Shown here: piece by piece, positions 1 through 5,649 of the stretch
Position numbering within the stretch: the stretch's first letter is position 1
How the letters are laid out: the number at the start of each line of letters is the position of its first letter
Notes under the pieces: generated by a model
Told to the model about the DNA's origin: nothing
What the model saw: the letters and a program-made list of their open reading frames with translations, nothing else
Database searches by the model: none
NCBI GenBank assembly: GCA_016296045.1
Contig: JAEDKB010000085.1
Span: 1-7,098, forward strand
Direction: 5' to 3'
DNA: 7,098 nucleotides
DNA from: Oscillospiraceae bacterium
GTDB taxonomy: Bacteria > Bacillota > Clostridia > Oscillospirales > Oscillospiraceae
Program-made: the position numbers and the translations under genes

Positions 1-532
1 CGGTGGTAATGACGGCCGCCTTTTTCAGCTTGTAGGGCAGCAGCTCCAGCAGCGGCTTGCCCGCCGCGACGGCTTCCGCCCTGATAAGCTTTTCTTCCTC
101 AATCACCAGCGGAATCACACGGGTTCCGCATAATTTATCGCCGGCTTGCACCGGTGTGTTGCCGTGCCGGGTGGCGATCATCAGCTCATCAATGGCATTT
201 ACGGCGTTGAGCCGCTCCCGATCCACGCGAAACAGCCCCGCATGGAGGGCTTTGAGCTCAATTTTGCCCTCCTTCACGGCGCTGCGCTCCATGCCATCGT
301 TCATGCACAGGGCGCACATCCGCTCAGCCGCTTCATTTTCATGCAGGAAGCCCTCCTGCATTTCCCATACATACAGGTTTTCTTTTCCCATGGACAGAAG
401 CACGGGAATATCCTCCTGCGTAACGATATGTCCCTTGCGAAAACGGGCATCCTTGAACTGCCCGGGAATGATCTGCGTCATGTCGTGGCACAACACCTGT
501 CCTACGGCATCCTCGGTTCGGATCAGCTTCAT
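1..532 (-). CDS. MoeA-like molybdopterin-binding protein, N-terminal part (runs off the window)
   Basis: I read 177 residues on the minus strand from the ATG at 532-530; the frame is open at base 1, so the gene is partial. The protein begins MKLIRTEDAVGQVLCHDMTQ and continues with FKDARFRKGHIV (residues 26-37), typical of clostridial MoeA-like molybdopterin-binding proteins of about 340 residues. The visible part ends in KKAAVITT, which fits the first strand of the MogA/MoeA-type (MoCF_biosynth) nucleotide-binding fold, so the catalytic domain lies outside the window. By family it should act late in molybdenum cofactor synthesis, in metal insertion or cofactor handling; which step is inference. 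The start overlaps the stop of the MOSC gene in an ATGA, and an AAAGGAG ribosome binding site sits at 547-541. It is the last visible gene of the mod-moa run. Full-length MoeA is not shown, so no symbol is given. Confidence 0.85.
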   Translation of the reverse strand, partial: MKLIRTEDAVGQVLCHDMTQIIPGQFKDARFRKGHIVTQEDIPVLLSMGKENLYVWEMQEGFLHENEAAERMCALCMNDGMERSAVKEGKIELKALHAGLFRVDRERLNAVNAIDELMIATRHGNTPVQAGDKLCGTRVIPLVIEEEKLIRAEAVAAGKPLLELLPYKLKKAAVITT

Positions 533-969
533 GTGCGATTCTCCTTTACAGTAATGGTATCACCGGGGTAAATGCGGCCCTCGCGCCGCACGATGGCAAA
601 AATTCCCTCCGTGGGCATGACGCATTTTCCGGTGGCTTTTTTGATGGCGCAGTCGTTATGGCACTGCTTGCCGATCTGCGTTACCTCCAACAACGTCTGC
701 CCGATTTCAAGCTGCGTCCCTACCGGCAGCGTTTTCAGCTCGATGCCTCGGGTAACGATATTCTCCGCGAAAGCGCCGGGTATCAGGTGAAGTCCATAGC
801 TTCGCATGGTATCAATGCTTTCGTCTGCCAACAGACTGATCTGACGGTGCCATGCCCCTGCGTGCGCGTCGCCCACGATGCCGTGATCGAGCTTCACTTC
901 AATATACGGCACTTCATGCTTGCACACGCCCTTTTTCTCGCTGATACAAACGGCGATTACTTCTGCCAT
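529..969 (-). CDS. Stand-alone MOSC domain protein
   Basis: This 146-residue protein is a single MOSC domain (the fold shared with molybdenum cofactor sulfurase C-termini and YiiM-type proteins). Visible marks are GIVGDAHAG (30-38), GAFAENI (65-71), GKQCH (100-104) and further cysteines at 107 and 116 in a CVMPTEGIF stretch. A conserved cysteine of the family is proposed to carry sulfur or bind cofactor; C103 is the likely equivalent here. No transmembrane segment or signal is seen, so it is probably cytosolic. The start ATG at 969 lies 3 bp after the moaC stop, with a GGGAGG ribosome binding site inside the moaC 3' end, and its stop overlaps the next gene by 4 bp. Its place among Moco genes supports a role in cofactor sulfuration, transfer or binding, but its exact reaction cannot be read from sequence. 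Confidence 0.9.
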   Translation of the reverse strand: MAEVIAVCISEKKGVCKHEVPYIEVKLDHGIVGDAHAGAWHRQISLLADESIDTMRSYGLHLIPGAFAENIVTRGIELKTLPVGTQLEIGQTLLEVTQIGKQCHNDCAIKKATGKCVMPTEGIFAIVRREGRIYPGDTITVKENRT

Positions 970-972
970 GCG

Positions 973-1443
973 TTATTCCTCCCTCCGATAGCTGCCGCTT
1001 TTGCCGCCGGTCTTTTCCAGCAGCCGGATATGACTGATAGACATATCCTTTTGCAGCGCCTTGCACATATCATAAATGGTCAGGGCGGCGGCGGAAACGG
1101 CAGTCAATGCCTCCATCTCCACGCCGGTTTCCCCCTTGCAGCGCACGGTTGCCAGAATATCAATTTGCGTATCCTGCACGGAAAACCGAAGATCCACCCC
1201 CGTCAATTGCAGCGGATGGCACATGGGAATCAGCTCAAACGTGCGCTTGGCTGCCATGATACCGGCCACCTGCGCCACAGAGAGCACATCGCCCTTTGCA
1301 ACGCCGCCGCTTCGGACGGCCTTCACCGTAGCCTCGTTCATATAGACCGTGCCTGCCGCTACAGCTTGGCGGCAGGTGGCGTTTTTTTCGGTAACATCCA
1401 CCATTCTGGCGCGGCCTTGTTCATTAAAATGAGAAAACTCCAT
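973..1443 (-). CDS. moaC: Cyclic pyranopterin monophosphate synthase MoaC
   Basis: MoaC converts the 3',8-cyclo-GTP product of MoaA into cyclic pyranopterin monophosphate, the first stable intermediate of molybdenum cofactor synthesis, in the cytosol. From the ATG at 1443 the protein has 156 residues, close to the 161 of E. coli MoaC. Signature stretches are AAKRTFELIPMCHPL (64-78), GVEMEALTAVSAAALTIYDM (107-126) and LLEKTGGKSG (141-150). K50, H76, E109, D125 and K128 align with E. coli K51, H77, E112, D128 and K131, so the active site looks complete. An in-frame ATG at 1461 would add six residues, but those codons contain the GGAGG ribosome binding site 5 bp before 1443, so 1443 is preferred. 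The start lies one base after the moaA stop (TAATATG), and the next gene begins 3 bp after this stop, which indicates coupled translation. Confidence 0.96.
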   Translation of the reverse strand: MEFSHFNEQGRARMVDVTEKNATCRQAVAAGTVYMNEATVKAVRSGGVAKGDVLSVAQVAGIMAAKRTFELIPMCHPLQLTGVDLRFSVQDTQIDILATVRCKGETGVEMEALTAVSAAALTIYDMCKALQKDMSISHIRLLEKTGGKSGSYRREE

Positions 1444-1444
1444 A

Positions 1445-2395
1445 TTATCCTCCGATTTCATGCATCTGCCGTTCGGTATCGCTGCGGTGCTGCTTTAGCA
1501 GATGATGTTCTGACGGCTTCTTTTCTACGGCGCGGCGAATGGCAGCTTCTAAGTCTTCCCCCTGTAAGCCGCGCAGATCGTATTCTTGCAGAGAATGAAG
1601 GCAGGGCTTCAGCTTTCCGTCTGCCGTCACCCGAATCCGGTTGCAGCCGCCGCAAAAGGTGTGGCTCATGGGTCGGATAAGCCCCACACTTCCCTTGCAA
1701 TTCGGCAGACGGTAGACCTCGGAAACGCCGCTTTGTCCCGCAAATTCCAGCTCAGGCACCGCCTGCAATACGGCATCTGCCGATAAAAACCGCTCCTGCG
1801 GCCAGTCGGCACACACCCCCATGGGCATCAGCTCGATAAAGCGGACGCAATAGGGACGCTCCCCGGTAAGCGCCGCAAAATCGGCAATTTCATCGTCATT
1901 GATGCCGCCCAATAATACAACATTCAGCTTGGTGTCCGTAAAGCCCGCTTTTTCCGCCGCCTGAAGCCCTTGCAGCACATCCTCCAGCTCTCCGCATCGG
2001 GTGATCTCACGAAAGCGCTCCGGACGCAGGGTGTCCAGGCTGACATTCAGGCGGTCTACGCCGGCATCCTTCAACTGTGCAGCCATCTGCGGCAGAGCGG
2101 CACCGTTGGTCGTCATTGTCAGCTCTTTTAAGCCCTCTATTTTCCGTAATTGGCGGCACAGCTCCAAAATGCCCCGCCGCACCAACGGCTCACCGCCCGT
2201 CAGACGGATCTTTTTAACGCCGCAGCGGATTGCTGCCTCGCCGATCTGTGCCAGTTCTTCAATGGATAAGATGTCCTGATGGCTGCGCTTGGGCACTCCC
2301 TCGCAGCCCATGCAGTATTGACAGCGATAGTTGCATAGATCCGTTACGGACAGACGCAGATAATCAATCGTGCGCCCTAAGGTGTCCTGCATCAT
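1445..2395 (-). CDS. moaA: GTP 3',8-cyclase MoaA (radical SAM)
   Basis: MoaA is the radical S-adenosylmethionine enzyme that opens the molybdenum cofactor pathway by converting GTP to 3',8-cyclo-GTP. The 316-residue protein has the N-terminal cluster motif CNYRCQYC (C21, C25, C28), the TGGEP SAM-binding stretch (66-70) and the second, C-terminal cluster motif CGGC with a third cysteine 13 residues later (C248, C251, C265), next to NRIRVTADGKLK. It ends in Gly-Gly (315-316), the C-terminal GG tail known to be needed for function in E. coli MoaA. Length is normal for the family and I see nothing broken. There are two adjacent ATG codons (2395 and 2392); AGGAGG lies 6 bp before the first, which overlaps the modC stop as ATGA. 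This couples cofactor synthesis directly to the molybdate transporter genes. MoaC follows one base later. Confidence 0.97.
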   Translation of the reverse strand: MMQDTLGRTIDYLRLSVTDLCNYRCQYCMGCEGVPKRSHQDILSIEELAQIGEAAIRCGVKKIRLTGGEPLVRRGILELCRQLRKIEGLKELTMTTNGAALPQMAAQLKDAGVDRLNVSLDTLRPERFREITRCGELEDVLQGLQAAEKAGFTDTKLNVVLLGGINDDEIADFAALTGERPYCVRFIELMPMGVCADWPQERFLSADAVLQAVPELEFAGQSGVSEVYRLPNCKGSVGLIRPMSHTFCGGCNRIRVTADGKLKPCLHSLQEYDLRGLQGEDLEAAIRRAVEKKPSEHHLLKQHRSDTERQMHEIGG

Positions 2396-3444
2396 ATCCC
2401 CCCTCCTGTCAACAGCATGATATCCTGCGGCGCTGCGGAAACGGACAGCGCCGCTGCGCCGTCAAACGCTGCCCACGCGCTCTTGTCCATTTCTATGCGC
2501 AGAAGGCTTCGTCCCTCATCGCCGCCGGGCGTTGCAAGCATCACCACGGTGGAAAACGCGTCCTCCACCACGCGCACAACACGGCAGTCGATTGCGTTTT
2601 CCTCTCCGCCCACGCTGAGGTAATGTGCGCGAATTCCTACATAGCTAAGCTGCTCGGGGACAAGCTGCGTACGGAGCGTAACGCCCCAGTCGATACAGCG
2701 CACGGTATGATCGTCCAATCGCTGTGCACGGGAAAAATTCTTGCAGCCGGACAAAAGCGCCGCGCTGACCGTGCCGGGGGTGTGCATCAGATGATGCACG
2801 CTCTCTTTTTCCTCCGATTTTCCGGCGGAGAGCACGCAGACCGTCTGGCACATCCGGCAGACCTCGTCCCGACTGTGGGAGACAAACAGGACATCTCCCC
2901 CATAGGCGCGGAGGGTGTCCATCATTTCCAATTCCATTTGCCATTTTAAATAGCTGTCCAACGCGGAAAACGGCTCGTCCAGCAAAAGCACCTCCGGCCC
3001 TCCCGCCATGATGCGTGCCAGCGCCGCACGTTGCTGCTGTCCGCCGGAAAGCTGATGGGGACGGTGCTTTTCCAGCCCCTCAAGGGCAAATGCCTTCAGC
3101 TTTTCCTGTACCGCGGCCTTGCGTTCCCGACGCGGCAGCCGGTGCAGCGCAGCAGCGATATTCTGCTCCACCGTCATATTCGGAAACAGCGCATATTGCT
3201 GAAAAAGATAGCCGACACGCCGCTTCTGAGGGGTCAGATCGATGTGCTTTTCACTGTCAAACAGCACCCGATCATTCAGTACAATGCGCCCGCTGTCCGG
3301 CCTTTCAATGCCGGCAATGCATTTGAGCGTCATGCTCTTGCCGCAGCCGGAGGCGCCTAACAGCGCCAGGATTTCGCCGTCGGTTTCAAACTGTACATTC
3401 AGGGAAAAATCTCCCAAACGCTTTTGGATATTGACTGACAGCAT
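2392..3444 (-). CDS. modC: Molybdate ABC transporter ATP-binding protein ModC
   Basis: ModC is the ATPase that powers the ModABC importer on the cytoplasmic face of the membrane. The 350-residue protein carries a Walker A GASGCGKS (30-37), Q-loop glutamines at 82-83 in FQQYALFPNM, signature LSGGQ (132-136), Walker B VLLLDEP (152-158) with E157 as the presumed catalytic base, a D-loop SALD (160-163) and an H-loop histidine at 190. SAALLSGCKNFSRA (227-240) is typical of ModC, and the C-terminal roughly 65 residues look like a TOBE-type oxyanion-sensing domain. The length matches the family. The start ATG at 3444 follows the modB stop by 4 bp and uses a strong AGGAGGTGA ribosome binding site that overlaps that stop. 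The 3' end overlaps moaA by 4 bp. Sulfate or another oxyanion is possible in principle, but gene context strongly favours molybdate or tungstate. Confidence 0.95.
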   Translation of the reverse strand: MLSVNIQKRLGDFSLNVQFETDGEILALLGASGCGKSMTLKCIAGIERPDSGRIVLNDRVLFDSEKHIDLTPQKRRVGYLFQQYALFPNMTVEQNIAAALHRLPRRERKAAVQEKLKAFALEGLEKHRPHQLSGGQQQRAALARIMAGGPEVLLLDEPFSALDSYLKWQMELEMMDTLRAYGGDVLFVSHSRDEVCRMCQTVCVLSAGKSEEKESVHHLMHTPGTVSAALLSGCKNFSRAQRLDDHTVRCIDWGVTLRTQLVPEQLSYVGIRAHYLSVGGEENAIDCRVVRVVEDAFSTVVMLATPGGDEGRSLLRIEMDKSAWAAFDGAAALSVSAAPQDIMLLTGGGI

Positions 3445-3448
3445 TGCC

Positions 3449-4120
3449 TCACCTCCTGACCATGCGGCGTTCCCGGCGCTCTAAGAAGTTTACGGCTAAC
3501 AATACCACCGCAGAAATCGCGATATTGACCAAAACCCACCGAAGCGCCAATTCGTCGTTGCCGATGCGCCAGAGCTGGTAAACCTCCGTAGCGACCGTGG
3601 CGGTTTTTCCGGGCGTATATCCCGCCACCATGCTGGTAGCGCCGTATTCGCCGATTGCACGGGCAAATGCCAGAACCGCACCGGCTACGATTCCCTGACG
3701 GCAATAGGGCATCCGAATGCGCCAGAAAATATAGCTGTTGGACAAGCCCAGGGTTCGTCCGGCATTTGCCAGCGTCTCGTCGAAGCTCTCAAACGCACCT
3801 CTGGCCGTGCGGTACATCAGCGGAAAGACCACGACGCTGACGGCAAAAACAGCCGACCACCAATGCATGACCATTTTGGTGCCGAACACCTCAAACAGCC
3901 ATGCTCCGACCGTGCGGCGCGGCCCGAGCAGCAACAGCAGCAGATAACCCACCACCGTAGGCGGAAGCACCAGCGGCAGGGTCAATATCACATCCAGTAT
4001 GCCCTTCACAAGTCGGGGCAGTCTGGCAATATAATACGCCGCGGCAATTCCGGCGAAAAATACGATAAACGCGGAAATCGCCGCAATTCGCAGCGAGTTC
4101 CACAAAGGAAACCAGTCCAT
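3449..4120 (-). CDS. modB: Molybdate ABC transporter permease ModB
   Basis: ModB is the membrane permease of the molybdate importer. From the ATG at 4120 it has 223 residues, close to the 229 of E. coli ModB, and begins MDWFPLWNSLRIA. Hydrophobic segments lie near residues 11-31, 50-67, 88-108, 144-160 and 195-212, and an EAA-type coupling loop (about 117-138, with AGRTLGLSNSY) is followed by RAIGEYGATSM. This loop docks onto ModC. The ATG at 4120 has GGAGGAG 5 bp upstream. The reading frame stays open upstream to a TTG at 4195, but that 25-residue extension has no family counterpart and would run through a stem-loop and the ribosome binding site, so I reject it. modC follows 4 bp after the stop. 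Unusually, modA is separated from this gene by 338 bp of structured non-coding DNA. Confidence 0.95.
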   Translation of the reverse strand: MDWFPLWNSLRIAAISAFIVFFAGIAAAYYIARLPRLVKGILDVILTLPLVLPPTVVGYLLLLLLGPRRTVGAWLFEVFGTKMVMHWWSAVFAVSVVVFPLMYRTARGAFESFDETLANAGRTLGLSNSYIFWRIRMPYCRQGIVAGAVLAFARAIGEYGATSMVAGYTPGKTATVATEVYQLWRIGNDELALRWVLVNIAISAVVLLAVNFLERRERRMVRR

Positions 4121-4147
4121 ATGCTCCTCCCCGATAACATGGCGAAA

Positions 4148-4172
4148 AGAGCAAGACAATTTGCCTTGCTCT
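4148..4172 (-). repeat. 25-nt stem-loop upstream of modB (copy 2)
   Basis: On the minus strand the arms AGAGCAAG and CTTGCTCT pair perfectly over 8 bp. A G-U pair and two more pairs can extend the stem to 11 bp with a three-base loop. The structure ends 27 bp before the modB start and is followed by TTTTC, so it could act weakly as a terminator or attenuator, or as an RNA stability element. It is a near copy of the stem-loop after modA. Confidence 0.7.
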
Positions 4173-4206
4173 CCAGACTGTCGATAAAGGTCCAAACCGT
4201 CAAAAA

Positions 4207-4235
4207 ATAATAGTAGTGCCCTCTCCCTTTGTCAT
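4207..4235 (-). promoter_or_regulatory. Possible promoter for modBC-moa genes
   Basis: On the minus strand ATGACA (4235-4230) is separated by 17 bp from TATTAT (4212-4207); each hexamer differs from the sigma-70/SigA consensus at one position. The -35 box is the outer end of the dispersed repeat. Transcription would start near 4200, about 80 bp before modB, and the leader would contain the 4148-4172 stem-loop. This is pattern matching only. Confidence 0.45.
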
Positions 4236-4310
4236 TCTGAGGAACGCAGTGACGAAGAATCCTTTTGCTATCGATACTGCGAAGATCCTTCGCTGACGCT
4301 CAGGATGACA
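4230..4310. repeat. Dispersed imperfect palindromic repeat
   Basis: The plus strand begins TGTCATTCTGAG (4230-4241) and ends CTCAGGATGACA (4299-4310), which are inverted copies with one mismatch. Inside, GAAGAATCC (4254-4262) and GAAGATCCTTCGCTGACG (4281-4298) continue the imperfect symmetry around a central spacer. I recognise this TGTCATYCTGAG / GAAGATCCTTCGC type as a small non-coding repeat found between genes in many genomes, including Clostridia. It encodes nothing and is probably a non-autonomous mobile or REP-like element. Copies elsewhere in this genome cannot be seen from the window. Confidence 0.75.
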
Positions 4311-4413
4311 TCCCGTACCTTTGTACGCCGACGAGTGTGAGTTGCTTGTCTTTGGAGCCTTTCTCAACAGTCCATCAGAGTGCCGATATCATCTCATGAG
4401 AATTTTTATTTTG

Positions 4414-4438
4414 AGGGCAAGGCAAACCGCCTTGCCCT
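4414..4438 (-). repeat. 25-nt stem-loop downstream of modA (copy 1)
   Basis: The arms AGGGCAAGGC (4414-4423) and GCCTTGCCCT (4429-4438) are perfectly complementary over 10 bp around a 5-base loop. It begins 20 bp after the modA stop in the direction of transcription. The bases that follow on the minus strand are CAAAATAAAAATT, not a run of T, so it is not a canonical intrinsic terminator. It may stabilise or process the modA transcript, or reduce read-through into modB. Confidence 0.75.
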
Positions 4439-4458
4439 ATGAAGCAATCGTCAATTCA

Positions 4459-5376
4459 TCAATAACCCAAAAGCATGGCTGCCAGCTCGTCAAAGGAGGT
4501 AATGCCGCAGGCACTGTTTTCTGCCACACACAGAACGACCTTATTCTCCAACAGGTTAAAACGGGTTTCGGATGCCACAAAGTCCAGTCCGTCCGTGTTG
4601 ACCTCCGCGTCAGCGGTGATGTCCAACTGGTTCATCTGCTTGGGAGAGGCGGAAATGAACAGATCGCAGTCCGCGCCCTCTTCAATTTGGGTCTTGAGCG
4701 TTCCGGAGGAATCAAAGTTGAAGGTGAGCGTTACGTTGGGAGCTACTTCCTTGTACAACTCAGCGATCTTGGTCAGCGTCTCGGTCATGGAGGCGGCGGC
4801 AAACACGATCACTTCGCCGGAATCATCGGCAGCATCCACCGTTACATCGGCAGTCGCAATGGCGGTAAAGCCCACTTCTTCAAATGCAGCCGTGGCCTCA
4901 CTGCCGGTCAGATAGGTCAAAAAGTGCTGCGCAGCCTCGGCATTTTTTGCAGATTTCATAACCGCCGCAGGATAGATGACCTGACCGCACATATCGGCAG
5001 TGGCATAGTCCACGGGAGTCAGACCGGCGGAGTAAGCATCCGTTGCATAAACCACGCCGCAGTCCGCAGTGCCCTCCACCACAGCGGTGGTGACTTCCTT
5101 TACGTTGGTGCCGTAAGTAATGTGATCGGCGACCGCCGCCTCGTCAATACCGTAGTAGGCGAAAATCTTCTGCGTATAGCTGCCCACGGGCACGTCACTG
5201 TTGCCCATGGCAAAGAGCAGATCATAAGGCTCGGCGGTGGTTTGAGCAACCGTAGCAGCAGTAGTTTCTGCAACCGTTTCCGCAGAAGTATCGGCAGTTG
5301 TTTCGTCGGTCTGAGCGCAGGCCATAAGGCACAGAACCATGACCAGTGCGGCAGTCAGTGCAAGGAACTTTTTCAT
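4459..5376 (-). CDS. modA: Molybdate-binding lipoprotein ModA, circularly permuted
   Basis: ModA is the extracytoplasmic receptor that delivers molybdate (or tungstate) to ModBC. The 305-residue protein starts with a lipoprotein signal ending in LMAC (C20 as the lipidation site), then a Thr/Ala/Glu-rich tether to about residue 49. The domain order is not normal. Residues 51-173 (LLFAMGNSDVPVGSY, GTNVKEV, CGVVYATDAYSAG, VIYPAAVM, EEVGFTAIA) match the C-terminal half of ModA. Residues 188-305 (EVIVFAAASMTETL, FNFDSSGTLKTQ, GADCDLFISA, RFNLLENKVVL, ITSFDELAAML) match the N-terminal half. A 14-residue acidic linker joins them. The frame ends with TGATGA where the C-terminal half would usually follow. 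Residues aligning with the E. coli ModA ligands S12, S39, A125, V152 and Y170 are S196, S224, V64, V92 and Y110, so binding is plausible. The ATG at 5376 has AAAGGA 8 bp upstream. No internal stop or frameshift is seen, and total length equals one ModA plus linkers. Confidence 0.93.
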   Translation of the reverse strand: MKKFLALTAALVMVLCLMACAQTDETTADTSAETVAETTAATVAQTTAEPYDLLFAMGNSDVPVGSYTQKIFAYYGIDEAAVADHITYGTNVKEVTTAVVEGTADCGVVYATDAYSAGLTPVDYATADMCGQVIYPAAVMKSAKNAEAAQHFLTYLTGSEATAAFEEVGFTAIATADVTVDAADDSGEVIVFAAASMTETLTKIAELYKEVAPNVTLTFNFDSSGTLKTQIEEGADCDLFISASPKQMNQLDITADAEVNTDGLDFVASETRFNLLENKVVLCVAENSACGITSFDELAAMLLGY

Positions 5377-5407
5377 GTTGGTTTTCCTTTCCGTAACAAT
5401 TCCTTGT

Positions 5408-5433
5408 CCGTTATATTTTTGTAAAGATTACGG
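5408..5433. promoter_or_regulatory. Possible operator in the modA leader
   Basis: CCGTTATAT (5408-5416) and AGATTACGG (5425-5433) form an inverted repeat with 7 of 9 positions matching, separated by 8 bp. The left half resembles the CGTTATAT half-site of ModE-type molybdate operators. It lies about 30-55 bp downstream of the predicted transcription start, so if real it would act as a roadblock or an RNA element. No modE gene is in the window. Confidence 0.35.
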
Positions 5434-5468
5434 TGCGCAATGAAAGTCGCTCCGATCAGCTTATGATT

Positions 5469-5498
5469 ATTTTAATGCAGATCGTCATTTTTTGTCAA
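5469..5498 (-). promoter_or_regulatory. modA promoter, SigA-type
   Basis: On the minus strand a perfect -35 TTGACA (5498-5493) is followed after 18 bp by TAAAAT (5474-5469), one mismatch from the -10 consensus. Transcription should start near 5462 and give a leader of about 85 nt before the modA ATG. It faces modA and lies in the only sizeable gap upstream of it, which supports modA starting its own transcript, separate from mtaB. Confidence 0.72.
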
Positions 5499-5649
5499 CG
5501 CTTTTGTTCTGTATTACAGGATTTTCATTCTGCAATATGGAATATTTCGCATTTTTCTGATTTATCCGGTATAATTTTCAAAAAAGTGTTGAAGTCACGC
5601 CGCATTTTTTGTGCGCAGAAAGCAAAAGCTGCCGATTCGTTTTCTTGTC

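Larger units (their letters stand above)
4121..4458. other. Non-coding modA-modB gap with hairpins and a dispersed repeat
   Basis: This 338-bp stretch holds no gene I can support. Reading with the genes (right to left) it contains a 25-nt stem-loop shortly after the modA stop, an AT-rich segment, about 90 bp without recognisable signal apart from small palindromes (for example TCTCATGAGA and GTAC-N4-GTAC), a dispersed palindromic repeat, a possible promoter, a second related 25-nt stem-loop, and then the modB ribosome binding site. I found no continuation or second copy of modA here, which matters for the interpretation of the rearranged ModA. Short open frames in this stretch look like translated repeat sequence rather than genes. 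Confidence 0.8.
5377..5649. other. Intergenic region between mtaB and modA
   Basis: This AT-richer region carries the modA promoter and leader. After the mtaB stop I see no strong intrinsic terminator; only weak pairings precede a run of six T on the minus strand (5585-5580). A small palindrome AATAT-GGA-ATATT (5534-5546) lies upstream of the promoter. No gene is supported here. Confidence 0.7.

Noticed and set aside
658..1680. Plus-strand open frame (340 codons) opposite moaA, moaC and the MOSC gene
   Set aside because: It runs across three well-supported minus-strand genes, and its translation is rich in His, Arg, Cys and Leu without motifs, typical of antisense shadows in GC-rich coding DNA.
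4121..4195. TTG-started 25-residue N-terminal extension of ModB
   Set aside because: The ATG at 4120 has an excellent GGAGGAG site and gives normal family length; the extension lies in a stem-loop leader and has no family counterpart.
4414..4438. Intrinsic terminator after modA
   Set aside because: The stem is strong, but no T run follows on the minus strand and none follows on the plus strand either, so I call it only a stem-loop.
4121..5376. modA as a pseudogene or half of a split gene
   Set aside because: Both halves are complete in one frame, the signal peptide is intact, the ligand positions are kept, and no extra modA fragment is found downstream.
4321..5424. Long plus-strand open frame (367 codons) opposite modA
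   Set aside because: It is antisense to modA, whose translation matches a known family throughout; the plus frame has no recognisable family, no supported ribosome binding site, and composition expected from a shadow frame.
5377..5462. Molybdenum cofactor riboswitch in the modA leader
   Set aside because: The leader of about 85 nt is short and AT-rich, and I cannot identify the multi-stem architecture or conserved core of the Moco RNA motif.
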